A stretch of 55,139 nt of DNA from contig JANQLM010000057.1 in NCBI GenBank assembly GCA_028280635.1, positions 1 through 55,139 of the forward strand. The letters run 5' to 3'. Under the pieces are notes generated by a model, which did not search any database, was not told the origin of the DNA, and saw only the letters and a list, made by a program, of their open reading frames with translations. This document shows, piece by piece, positions 42,413-50,681 of the stretch. Positions within the stretch are counted from its first letter, which is position 1; the number at the start of each line of letters is the position of its first letter. Source of the DNA: Halieaceae bacterium (GTDB taxonomy: Bacteria > Pseudomonadota > Gammaproteobacteria > Pseudomonadales > Halieaceae). The position numbers and the translations under genes are program-made.

Positions 42413-43761
42413 CTCACCCCCGTGGCGAGCCGGCTGACATAGCCGGGCTGCAACTCCAGTGAGCGCGCCGGCTTGCTCGCCAGATAGCGCAGCGCCTGCA
42501 CGTAAGACACCAGCAGAAACAGGTACAGCCCGACATAGCCGAACAGGGTGCCCATCACCGTTGCCGTCGCATGGTCTGCCACCACATCAGAGGTGCGCAA
42601 CAGTCCGCTGACGATCCAGGGCTGACGGCCGATTTCCGTGACGTACCAACCTGCCAACGTGGCCACCCAGCCGGAGAACGTCATCGCGGACAGCACCACA
42701 AGAAAGCGCCGGCCCGGCTCACGCCCTCGCCAGTAAGTCCAGGCGCCCCACCATGACACCAGCAACATCAGGCCCCCGACAGCCAGCATTACCCGGAAGG
42801 ACCAGAAGACGGGCGCTACCGGCGGGTGTTCATCGCCAAAGGCTGCCAGCCCCTGGACTTCTCCTTCCAGCTCGTGGGTGAGGATGAGGCTAGCCGCATA
42901 GGGAATCTCCAGGGCGTAACGCGTTTCGCGCTGCTCTTCATCGGGCAGTCCCAGTACCGTGAAAGGGGCGCCCTTCTCCGTCTCCCAGATCGCCTCCATT
43001 GCCGCGACCTTCGCGGGCTGGTGCTCCAGCGTGTTGAGTCCATGCAGGTCGCCGGCGAGTATCTGCAGGGGGATGGTGATCGCCGCCAGCAGTACCCCGG
43101 TTTTTAGCACTTTCCAGGTCGCGGGGCCCTCGACCCCGCGGCGTACCCGCCACGCTGAGACGCCGGCGATAAGAAAGGCCGCCGTCAGAAAACAGGCCAG
43201 CATCATGTGCGCGAACCGGTAGGGAAAAGACGGATTGAAGATGACCTCCGACCAGCTCGCCGCGAAAAACTGTCCGCTTTCAAGGGTGTATCCGGCCGGC
43301 GTCTGCATCCACGAATTCAGCGCCAGGATCCAGAAAGCCGACAGCGATGTACCGAAGGCCACCAGGAACGTGGCGATCAGGTGCAGGCGGTTGGACACGC
43401 GCTGTCGGCCAAACAGCATGATGCCCAGAAACGAAGCCTCCAGGAAGAAGGCCGTCAGCACCTCGTATCCCAACAGGGGGCCGGCGATGTTGCCGGCCTT
43501 CTCCATGAACCCCGGCCAGTTGGTGCCGAACTGGAAGCTCATGGTGATTCCCGACACCACGCCCAGCGCAAAGGTCAGGGCGAACACTTTCACCCAGAAG
43601 GTGTACGCGTGCTCCCAGGCCTGATCGCCGGTCAGCGTGAAGCGCAATCGGAAATAGAGCAGTATCCAGGCGAGGCCGATAGTGATGGTCGGGAAGAGAA
43701 TGTGAAAGCTGATATTCGCTGCGAACTGAATACGCGCGAGGACAAACGGATCGAACGCCAT
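42409..43761 (-). CDS. cydA: Cytochrome bd-type quinol oxidase subunit I (CioA-like, short Q-loop)
   Basis: The 450-residue protein has nine helices. The N-terminal haem ligand is H20 (NISFHILFP), and RFAHMMLACFL carries the second His. GRQPWIVSGLLRTSDVV is the highly conserved CydA segment. The quinol-binding loop between helices 6 and 7 is short, which together with the overall length places it in the cyanide-insensitive (Cio) type rather than the long-loop E. coli type. It lies upstream of cydB and is divergent from the esterase-like gene. The 250-bp gap at 43762-44011 shows no clear FNR or ArcA site. Confidence 0.94.
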   Translation of the reverse strand: MAFDPFVLARIQFAANISFHILFPTITIGLAWILLYFRLRFTLTGDQAWEHAYTFWVKVFALTFALGVVSGITMSFQFGTNWPGFMEKAGNIAGPLLGYEVLTAFFLEASFLGIMLFGRQRVSNRLHLIATFLVAFGTSLSAFWILALNSWMQTPAGYTLESGQFFAASWSEVIFNPSFPYRFAHMMLACFLTAAFLIAGVSAWRVRRGVEGPATWKVLKTGVLLAAITIPLQILAGDLHGLNTLEHQPAKVAAMEAIWETEKGAPFTVLGLPDEEQRETRYALEIPYAASLILTHELEGEVQGLAAFGDEHPPVAPVFWSFRVMLAVGGLMLLVSWWGAWTYWRGREPGRRFLVVLSAMTFSGWVATLAGWYVTEIGRQPWIVSGLLRTSDVVADHATATVMGTLFGYVGLYLFLLVSYVQALRYLASKPARSLELQPGYVSRLATGVS

Positions 43762-44011
43762 ATGCCTTCCTCTGTAGACACCTCTTTATACGCCGGTTTG
43801 ACCACAAACGGCGGGGGTTTCACCATGACATTAGCGCATGTTTTATATGAGCAGGGGTTATAAATCAGATGGACAGGTACCACCCAGACCAATGAAAGCC
43901 GCCGCCCCGTCGGCGCTGAGACCGTCCGCCAGTGAACAGGCCGTACAGTTGCGTTCAAACCGGCCATTCCCTAGTAGAATTTTCCGCTTGTACACGATTG
44001 GTAAGCGGGTC

Positions 44012-45202
44012 ATGGCGAAATCGTCCCTTCGCACTGTCGGATTAGTGTTTGCCTTGTTCTCTCTGGGCCTTTGCTCCGGGGCCTGCGGTGAACCAGCAGA
44101 CGGGGATTCAAGTTTCGAAACGCTGTATTGGCAGCGCCTGGACGAGATCCGCGCGGAGAAAACCTACCCAGTCGATGTCGCCAGGGGCACCTTCAGGAGC
44201 TCACACAAGGTCGACGGTTTTGAAGAAACATTTCATTACGTCGTTGACGTTCCGGACACCTATGATCCCGCGCAAAAGATGGATTTACACATCTATCTTC
44301 ACGGCGGCGTAGGAATGTCAGCCAATCGCATATCCACCAGGAAAATGAACCGCCTGAAAAGGCTGAGAGTCAGCGGTGCGATTTCGGTCTATCCAAGCGC
44401 CTGGAGCTCTGCAAAATGGTGGTACGAATCCCAGACCAGGAACGTCACAGGGATCATCAAAATAGTTAAGGAGAGCTACAACGTAGACGACAATCGGGTT
44501 TTCCTTCATGGACTCTCTGATGGCGCCGGGGGAGCGTATTACTTCGCGTCTCACCTACCTACCCCATTCGCAGGTTTCGTTGCATTGATCGGCTCTCCCC
44601 ACGTTTTACGTGAAAGGCACAGGGTCTTTGGAACAACCTTTCCCGGCAACTTCATCAACAAGCCGATTTTTGCGTTAAATACCAAAGATGATCAGTTTTT
44701 TCCCGCAGACTCCGTGGTGCCGCTATTTGAAGCGGTGAACAGCAGTGGTGGCGATATCACCTATTTTGTTGAGCGCGGCGAGCACTATGGCATGCCATGG
44801 CTTGCTGCCCGAAAAAAGGACTACGAGAGCTTTGTCGCCAAATACACTCGAAACCCCTATCCCGATTCCCTGTATTGGCAGATTGAGGCGGGAGGGACAT
44901 TTGATCGTATTCACTGGCTTGTCCTGCATGGCACCCTCGGGGGCGAAACCGAAAGTGCGGTAGTCGCAAAGAAGAGTGGCAATGCGGTCTATCTCAACTC
45001 GAACAACGTCGCCGCTGCGACTCTGTTGATTTCCTCTGATCATTTTGATCTGAGCAAGAACATTCAGGTGTGGTCTAACCAGGTGCTTGTTTTTGATAGA
45101 GAAATTAGCCCCGACGTCCGTGTGCTCGACAAGTGGTTCAAAGTGGACCAGGACAGGAGCATGCTGTTTGCACAAGAAATCTACCTGGACGCGCTCCAGT
45201 AA
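44012..45202 (+). CDS. Secreted alpha/beta-hydrolase (esterase-like)
   Basis: I use ATG 44012, giving 396 residues and placing a signal peptide (RTVGLVFALFSLGLCSGA) at the start; the open frame upstream lacks similarity. The hydrolase part has LHIYLHGGVG (oxyanion region), nucleophile S169 in HGLSDGAGG (G-x-S-x-G), a likely acid Asp near DDQFFPAD and H258 in ERGEHYGM. This is closest to esterase/PHB-depolymerase-like proteins. A C-terminal region of about 120 residues (from DSLYWQIEAGG) looks like an added beta domain. The DNA is visibly less GC-rich, with more A/T-ending codons than its neighbours, suggesting later acquisition. Confidence 0.75.
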   Translation: MAKSSLRTVGLVFALFSLGLCSGACGEPADGDSSFETLYWQRLDEIRAEKTYPVDVARGTFRSSHKVDGFEETFHYVVDVPDTYDPAQKMDLHIYLHGGVGMSANRISTRKMNRLKRLRVSGAISVYPSAWSSAKWWYESQTRNVTGIIKIVKESYNVDDNRVFLHGLSDGAGGAYYFASHLPTPFAGFVALIGSPHVLRERHRVFGTTFPGNFINKPIFALNTKDDQFFPADSVVPLFEAVNSSGGDITYFVERGEHYGMPWLAARKKDYESFVAKYTRNPYPDSLYWQIEAGGTFDRIHWLVLHGTLGGETESAVVAKKSGNAVYLNSNNVAAATLLISSDHFDLSKNIQVWSNQVLVFDREISPDVRVLDKWFKVDQDRSMLFAQEIYLDALQ

Positions 45203-45258
45203 GAGCGAACGCGCGGCAGGCGCCGCATTCCCATACCTTGACCAGAGTCAATATATGT

Positions 45259-45291
45259 TTACACTATAAGTGTAATATATAATTTACACTT
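45259..45291. promoter_or_regulatory. PpsR/CrtJ-like operator cluster overlapping a -10 box upstream of bchE
   Basis: Two overlapping dyads share a half-site: TTACACT-ATA-AGTGTAA (45259-45275) and AAGTGTAA-8 nt-TTACACTT (45268-45291). The second contains TGT-N12-ACA (45271-45288), the motif recognised by PpsR/CrtJ repressors of photosynthesis genes. A perfect TATAAT at 45278-45283 lies inside it, so binding would cover the promoter. The surroundings are A/T-rich compared with the rest of the window. Confidence 0.68.
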
Positions 45292-45307
45292 CTCATGGGA
45301 CGGTCCC

Positions 45308-46939
45308 ATGCGCATCCTGCTGATCCACCCGAATTACCGCTCCGGCGGCGCTGAGATCGCCGGTAACTGGCCCCCCGCCTGGGTGGCCTATCTTTCAGGG
45401 CCCCTGAAGGCGGCGGGCTATACGGATATCCACTTCGTTGATGCCATGACCAACGACCTGGGCGACGAGGAAATCGCTGCCAGGCTCAAGGAACTCCAGC
45501 CCGACATCGTCGGCGTCACCGCCATAACGCCCTCAATCTACTCGGCGGAGCGGGTGCTGGAACTGGCCGAGGAGCACTGCCCGGATGCCCTGCGGGTGCT
45601 GGGCGGCATCCACGCGACGTTCATGTACAAGCAGGTGCTGAGTGAGGCACCTTGGGTTGACGTGATCGTACGCGGCGAAGGTGAGGAAATCCTGCTGGAC
45701 GTGGTGCGCGCTTTCGACTCGGGCAACTTCACTGAGAAACGTGCGGATATCAAGGGCCTGGCCTACCGGGATGGCGATGAGATTGTCGCCACCCCCGCCG
45801 CCCCCACCATCAAGGACCTGGACGCCATCGAGCCCGACTGGACGTTGCTGGAATGGGCCAAGTACACCTATATCCCGCTCAACACCCGGGTGGCCATTCC
45901 CAATATGGCGCGGGGCTGCCCCTTCACCTGCTCTTTCTGCTCCCAGTGGAAATTCTGGCGCGACTACCGGGTGCGCGACCCGCTCAAGGTCGTCGACGAA
46001 ATTGAGAAGCTGCACAGGGAACAGGATGTGGGCTTCTTCATCCTCGCCGACGAGGAACCCACCATCAACCGCAAGAAGTTCATTCAGTTCTGTGAGGAGC
46101 TGATTCGCCGCGACCTGCCGGACAAGGTGAAATGGGGCATCAACACCCGGGTCACCGACATTTTGCGCGACGAGGAGCTGTTGCCGCTGTACCGCAGGGC
46201 GGGGCTGGTGCACGTGAGCCTCGGCACCGAGGCCGCCGCCCAGATGAAGCTGGACCAGTTCAACAAGGAAACCAGGGTCGAGGACAACCGCCGCGCCATC
46301 CAGCTGCTGCGGGATGCGGATATCTTCGTCGAGGCCCAGTTTATTGTCGGCCTGGACAACGAAACCCCGGAGACCCTGGAAGAAACCTACCGCATGGCCT
46401 GGGACTGGCAGCCGGACCTCGCGAACTGGGCGATGTACACCCCCTGGCCCTTCACGCCCCTGTTCCAGGAACTGGGCGACAAGGTGGAGGTGTTCGACTT
46501 CTCACGCTACAACTTCGTCACCCCCATCATGAAACCCGCCGCCATGGACCGGGCCACCTTGCTGGACCGGGTGATGCACAACTACCGGCGCTTCTACATG
46601 AAGAAAGCCCTGTTCCACTACCCCTGGCGTGGCACCGGCTTCCGCCGCCGTTACCTGCTGGGCTGCCTCAAGGCCTTCGCCAAGGCGGGCTTCAGCCGCA
46701 CCTTTTACGACCTCGGCAAGAACAACTACTGGGGTCCGCAGGCCAAGGACAAGGTGGACTTCAAGTTTGATACCACCCGCAAAATCGCCCGCGCCCAACT
46801 GGACGACTGGGAGGCCGCCGCCGACCGTGCCGCCCGGGCCCGGGCCCGCAAACAATCCATGCTGGCCACCCCGGCCGACCAGGTCATAGCCAAAGCCTGT
46901 GGCGGTGGTGAAGAACAGCTGGAGGAGCTGATCTCATGA
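45308..46939 (+). CDS. bchE: Anaerobic magnesium-protoporphyrin IX monomethyl ester cyclase
   Basis: This 543-residue enzyme begins [20 protein letters not shown], with [14 protein letters not shown] characteristic of BchE. An N-terminal cobalamin-binding domain (about 1-140) has [15 protein letters not shown] and [20 protein letters not shown]. The radical SAM domain carries the [4Fe-4S] ligands C204, C208 and C211 (CPFTCSFC). BchE closes the isocyclic ring E of bacteriochlorophyll without oxygen, taking the new oxygen from water. Its stop overlaps bchJ by 4 bp. No other photosynthesis genes are in the window, so the pair is separate from any main photosynthesis gene cluster, at least within this span. 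Confidence 0.93.
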   Translation: MRILLIHPNYRSGGAEIAGNWPPAWVAYLSGPLKAAGYTDIHFVDAMTNDLGDEEIAARLKELQPDIVGVTAITPSIYSAERVLELAEEHCPDALRVLGGIHATFMYKQVLSEAPWVDVIVRGEGEEILLDVVRAFDSGNFTEKRADIKGLAYRDGDEIVATPAAPTIKDLDAIEPDWTLLEWAKYTYIPLNTRVAIPNMARGCPFTCSFCSQWKFWRDYRVRDPLKVVDEIEKLHREQDVGFFILADEEPTINRKKFIQFCEELIRRDLPDKVKWGINTRVTDILRDEELLPLYRRAGLVHVSLGTEAAAQMKLDQFNKETRVEDNRRAIQLLRDADIFVEAQFIVGLDNETPETLEETYRMAWDWQPDLANWAMYTPWPFTPLFQELGDKVEVFDFSRYNFVTPIMKPAAMDRATLLDRVMHNYRRFYMKKALFHYPWRGTGFRRRYLLGCLKAFAKAGFSRTFYDLGKNNYWGPQAKDKVDFKFDTTRKIARAQLDDWEAAADRAARARARKQSMLATPADQVIAKACGGGEEQLEELIS

Positions 46940-47535
46940 ATGCCCCACTACCCCAGCTAGAGGCACCACCCGCCCTTATCGGCCCCAACAGCGTGCTGCA
47001 ACTGGTGCCGCTGCTGGATGACCGGCTGGGCACGGGTCCTCGGGAAATGCTGCTGGCCCAGTCCGGCCTCAGCGAGCTGCCCGCGGACGAGGGCCTGATG
47101 GAAGAAGGCCCCGCCGCCCGCCTGCATCAGGCGGTCCGGGCGGTTTACCCAGAGCTGGCGACCGACCTGACCCGGCGAGCCGGCCTGCGCACCGCAGATT
47201 ACATTATCAGCCACCGCATCCCGCCGGTGGTGATGCACCTGTTACATCATTCACCACCCTGGCTGAGCGCACCTCTGCTGGCCAAGACGATCGAGAAGCA
47301 CGCCTGGACCTTTGCCGGTTCCGGCCACTTTGTGGTCGCCAATAAACGCCCGCTGGTATTTGAGCTCTACGACAACCCGGTGGTGCGGGGTGAACGGGCC
47401 GAGGCGCCGATCTGCCACTGGCACGCCGCCGTATTCCAGCGCCTGTTCAACAGCCTGGTGGACAAGGGCATCACCTGCAAAGAGACCGCCTGCTGCGCCA
47501 CCGGCAGCGACTGCTGCCGCTTCGAATTGGGTTAA
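46936..47535 (+). CDS. bchJ: BchJ-like bacteriochlorophyll biosynthesis protein (V4R domain)
   Basis: The 199-residue protein starts inside the bchE stop (ATGA). Its N-terminus ([18 protein letters not shown]) and [22 protein letters not shown] match BchJ. The C-terminus has the V4R domain pattern with a Cys-rich end ([19 protein letters not shown]), whose Cys may bind zinc or a cluster. It was first named 4-vinyl reductase, but that reaction is now assigned to BciA/BciB and BchJ is thought to assist, for example by carrying the substrate. Coupling to bchE supports a role at the same step in the pathway. Confidence 0.92.
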   Translation: MNAPLPQLEAPPALIGPNSVLQLVPLLDDRLGTGPREMLLAQSGLSELPADEGLMEEGPAARLHQAVRAVYPELATDLTRRAGLRTADYIISHRIPPVVMHLLHHSPPWLSAPLLAKTIEKHAWTFAGSGHFVVANKRPLVFELYDNPVVRGERAEAPICHWHAAVFQRLFNSLVDKGITCKETACCATGSDCCRFELG

Positions 47536-47583
47536 GGTTTCTTCATCCATCGCCTCGGGGTTTAGCGTTATGCTAGGCCCAGC

Positions 47584-48225
47584 ATGGACCTGACCTACGC
47601 ACTCGCCATCGCCGCCACCCTGGCCTTCTCGGTCACCGGGGTGCTGGCGGCCCGCATCCAGCAACTGGATATTATCGGCGTCACGGTGGTGGGTGTGGTG
47701 ACCGCTGTCGGCGGTGGCACCCTCCGCGACATCATCCTCGATGTGCCGGTGTTCTGGATTGTCGACAGCCGCTACCTCGTGGCAGCAGCACTGGCGGCGC
47801 TGATTACCTTCGCCTTCAACGACCTGATTCACCGCGGCTACCGTTGGTTTCTCTACATGGATGCCCTGGGCGTGGCGTTGTTCGCGGCCCTGGCGGTAAT
47901 GAAAACCCTGGCGCTGGGGCTGGGCAACGCCCACGCGGTAGTGATGGGCGTGATCACCGGGATTGGCGGCGGCATTATCCGCGATGTGCTGCTCAACCGC
48001 CCAACCCTGATCGTTTCCCGGGAGCTCTACGCCACCCCGATCTGCCTCGGTGTAGGATTGCAGCTCACCCTGCTGCAGTTCGGCCTGCTGAGCGGCCAGC
48101 AGGCAGTGATTACCGGCGTGGCGGCCATCTTCAGCTTCCGTGCGGCCGCCATCTACTTCCACTGGCATATGCCGGATTTGCTCACTCTCAGCAACCGCCC
48201 GCCGCCGGGACCGGCCGATGACTAG
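47584..48225 (+). CDS. TRIC-type (UPF0126) trimeric cation channel family protein
   Basis: This 213-residue protein has seven hydrophobic segments arranged as two repeats, each with a glycine-rich motif: VTAVGGGTLRDIILDVPVFW and ITGIGGGIIRDVLLNRPTL. These GGGxxRD motifs define the family (YicG/UPF0126), which includes bacterial homologues of the TRIC potassium channels. It lies 48 bp downstream of bchJ on the same strand but with its own spacing, so co-transcription is possible. It probably conducts monovalent cations at the inner membrane. Confidence 0.88.
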   Translation: MDLTYALAIAATLAFSVTGVLAARIQQLDIIGVTVVGVVTAVGGGTLRDIILDVPVFWIVDSRYLVAAALAALITFAFNDLIHRGYRWFLYMDALGVALFAALAVMKTLALGLGNAHAVVMGVITGIGGGIIRDVLLNRPTLIVSRELYATPICLGVGLQLTLLQFGLLSGQQAVITGVAAIFSFRAAAIYFHWHMPDLLTLSNRPPPGPADD

Positions 48226-48252
48226 GCAACACAGGCGCAGAACACTCTTAGG

Positions 48253-48291
48253 GCCGCCCCGGGTATAGAAGCGCGGGACGCCCGGGCGGGC
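48253..48291. repeat. Imperfect GC-rich inverted repeat between convergent genes
   Basis: GCCGCCCCGGG and CCCGGGCGGGC pair at 9 of 11 positions around a 17-nt loop, between the convergent channel and pilin genes. There is no T-run. It may help terminate both transcripts. Confidence 0.35.
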
Positions 48292-48298
48292 GCCGTGA

Positions 48299-48775
48299 TC
48301 AGCCCTCGTCGCTGCCGCGGCAGTTCGCAGGCCGGAACTTGTTCAACAGGGTGCCGCCGGTACAGTCCCAGACAATGCGCTGGTTGACCTCTGAGGGCTG
48401 GAACCACAGCTCGTTGTCCTGGCCCAGCGCCGGAATCCCGGTAATGCTGTCGAACACCAGCTTGATGGTGCCGGGCACCGGCTCACTGTCGATGTAGAAC
48501 ATTGCCAGGTACTGGCCTGGCGCTGCCATCTCCGGCGGCAGGCCAACATCGGCATTGGACTCCGGCAACCTGCCGTTCAGCAGGTGGTACTCGACGATCT
48601 GCAGCTTGAGGGAACCCACCCGCCCAATATCGTCGCTAAGACGGGCACGAACGACGTAGTCAGTGAATATGGGCAGGGCCACCATGGCGAACATACTGAT
48701 GGCCGCCATGGCCATCAACAGCTCGATCAGCGTGAGGCCCGCCTGGCGACGCCTTCGTGTTCCCTGGAGTTGCAA
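48299..48775 (-). CDS. Type IV pilin-like (prepilin-type) protein
   Basis: The 158-residue protein starts at TTG 48775 with a short positive leader (GTRRRRQAG) and a prepilin peptidase site, G then LTLIELLMAMAAISMFAMVA. The usual Phe at +1 is Leu and Glu at +5 is kept. The hydrophobic helix is followed by a globular part with two Cys near the C-terminus (WDCTGGTL and PANCRGS), consistent with a D-loop disulfide. No pilus assembly genes are adjacent, so it relies on a machine encoded elsewhere. It lies 14 nt downstream of the HAMP-like gene and has a weak ribosome site, suggesting coupling. Confidence 0.8.
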   Translation of the reverse strand: MQLQGTRRRRQAGLTLIELLMAMAAISMFAMVALPIFTDYVVRARLSDDIGRVGSLKLQIVEYHLLNGRLPESNADVGLPPEMAAPGQYLAMFYIDSEPVPGTIKLVFDSITGIPALGQDNELWFQPSEVNQRIVWDCTGGTLLNKFRPANCRGSDEG

Positions 48776-48789
48776 AGTGGTACGCCGGG

Positions 48790-49413
48790 TCAGGACAGAT
48801 CGTCACTCTGGGTCTTGAACCAGCGCAGGTGCTCGGCCAGCTCCTGCTGGCGCTCGCTGGTCATTTCACCGTCCACCAGTTGCTGCATACGCTCGATTTT
48901 CATCTGGTAGGCATCGAGTACTGCGTTCACCGCATCCGCCACCTCCGCGAAGTGGTCGCCCTCGCGCAGGGTAAGCCGGTGAGCGATATCGCCGTCGCGC
49001 ATAAAGCCGAGGCTGCGCTCGATAGCATAAACCGGGCCGGCGATGTGGAAGCTGATGCGCTTTGACACCGTGTAGACCACGGCCACCGCCACCACCTCCA
49101 TTACCGCCACCGATACGGTAAACACGTTAACCACGCCGCCGGTATTGCCGTAGAAGTAGTCCAGCAGGGTGGCCGCCATGATGATGAGGTTGAGCGTGAT
49201 TAGGGTGATCAACAGGGTGGAGAGAATCAGCCGGTGCTGAAACTCGTTCTTGATCATGGTTTGGCTGCGTTGATTGTTCATGGGCGATCCTTTCGCATCA
49301 GTCACCAGCGGTAAGGCATCATCCACGGATACAGTGGCTGCAGCAGCCATCGCCGAAGGCGATGACACCACGTCCGTGACATCCTGACCGTTCAGTTGTG
49401 AATCGTTATCCAT
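48790..49413 (-). CDS. HAMP-like two-helix membrane protein upstream of the pilin gene
   Basis: I use ATG 49413 (GGGGAG 5 nt upstream), giving 207 residues. A 50-residue polar N-terminus leads to two membrane helices (LILSTLLITLITLNLIIMAA and VFTVSVAVMEVVAVAVVYTV), then SFHIAGPVYAIERSLGFM and DHFAEVADAVNAVL, the HAMP-like signature shared with the protein at 28122-28607. A helical tail follows (MTSERQQELAEHLRW). There is no output domain. It lies 14 nt upstream of the pilin-like gene, which suggests a link to pilus regulation or assembly that is only inferred. Confidence 0.75.
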   Translation of the reverse strand: MDNDSQLNGQDVTDVVSSPSAMAAAATVSVDDALPLVTDAKGSPMNNQRSQTMIKNEFQHRLILSTLLITLITLNLIIMAATLLDYFYGNTGGVVNVFTVSVAVMEVVAVAVVYTVSKRISFHIAGPVYAIERSLGFMRDGDIAHRLTLREGDHFAEVADAVNAVLDAYQMKIERMQQLVDGEMTSERQQELAEHLRWFKTQSDDLS

Positions 49414-49527
49414 GCCCACTCCCCAGCTTATTCTTGTGACAACCTGTCTCCGCAGGTTTACAAAATCAGGGGTAACGCTGGATACCAAAGGGAATTGTCT
49501 ATTGTGTGAACCGCCAGCACAAGGGGC

Positions 49528-50565
49528 CTACGGTTGCTCCTTCTCCTGCAGCCGACTGCGGAATCTGCTGCGGGCGAGCTGCTGCATATCCTCCACCGTA
49601 TCGCTTTCATCCATGATTTCCCGGCCCAGCAGGGTTTCCAGGGCATCCTCCAGGGTGACAATACCCGCGGTCTGGCCGTAGCTGTCTTCCACCAGGAACA
49701 GATGCTCGCGGCGCTTGATGAACTGGTCCAGCAACAGCAGCACCGGCAATTCCTCAGACACCCGGAAGATAGCCGACGAAAACTCCTCCAGCGTGCGATC
49801 ACCCTCCCCCGCCAATTGCGCCGCCACCACCCTGGGCCGCCGTACCAGGCCCATCACGGTATCGATGTTGCCCAGGTAGACGGGTATGCGGCTGAATGGG
49901 GACGTCTCCAACGCCGCGAGGGCCTCATTCACCGTCAGCCTGGCATCGAGTGCCGTCACCACCGTACGCGGCGTGAGAATGGCCTCGGTGCGCGTGGCGC
50001 GCAATTGCAGGATGTTTTCCAGCAGCTCACTTTCCTGCTGGCCCAGCGCACCCTCGCGCTTGCCAAGGCGAGCCAGCGCCGCCAGCTCTTCCCGACTGAT
50101 CGCACTGCGATCACCCTGGGAGAACAGACGCGTGAGTTGCGCAGATAGCCACACAAATGGAAATAGCAGCTTTACCAGCAGCCGAATAACGAATGCCGAG
50201 GGCAGGGCCAACTGTTTCCAGAAGGTGGCGCCCAGGGTCTTGGGAATGATCTCCGAGAAGTACAGGATGGCCAGCGTCAGCAGGAAGGCGATCAGGGTCT
50301 CGTAGCGCGCACCGAACACCTTGAGCGCCTGCGCGCCCACCCCGGCTGCTCCCATGGTGTGGGCAAAGGTGTTGAGAATAAGGATTGAGGAGAGGGACTG
50401 GTCGAGGTCTTCCTTGACGGTCTTGAGGACCTGCGCCCGCCGCGGTTTCTCCTGCAACTGGCTCTCGACGAAGCCCGGAGTGACCGAGAGCAGCACCGCC
50501 TCGAGAATCGAGCACAGGAAAGAAACGCCAATAGCGATCAGCAGGTAAACGACCAGCAGTGTCAT
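49528..50565 (-). CDS. CNNM/DUF21 transmembrane and CBS-pair protein (CorC/hemolysin C-like)
   Basis: The 345-residue protein has an N-terminal DUF21/CNNM domain with three to four helices (FLCSILEAVLLSVTPGFVE, then LILNTFAHTMGAAGVGAQAL and ILYFSEIIPKTLGATFW). Two CBS motifs follow (AILTPRTVVTALDARLTVNEAL with FSRIPVYLGNIDTVMGLV, and HLFLVEDSYGQTAGIVTLEDALETLLG). The CorC-type C-terminal domain seen in longer members is missing. Family members take part in magnesium or cobalt efflux. It stands alone on the minus strand, divergent from the wax synthase gene. Confidence 0.88.
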   Translation of the reverse strand: MTLLVVYLLIAIGVSFLCSILEAVLLSVTPGFVESQLQEKPRRAQVLKTVKEDLDQSLSSILILNTFAHTMGAAGVGAQALKVFGARYETLIAFLLTLAILYFSEIIPKTLGATFWKQLALPSAFVIRLLVKLLFPFVWLSAQLTRLFSQGDRSAISREELAALARLGKREGALGQQESELLENILQLRATRTEAILTPRTVVTALDARLTVNEALAALETSPFSRIPVYLGNIDTVMGLVRRPRVVAAQLAGEGDRTLEEFSSAIFRVSEELPVLLLLDQFIKRREHLFLVEDSYGQTAGIVTLEDALETLLGREIMDESDTVEDMQQLARSRFRSRLQEKEQP

Positions 50566-50681
50566 TCGGAGTCCAGTCAGCCCTTCCCGCTATTGTAACC
50601 AAAACCGGGGGAAGCGGGGTTACAGCAGGCCAGGCCAGCACTCTCTATACTTAGGGCAAATAACGACAACAGGACCCAGAC

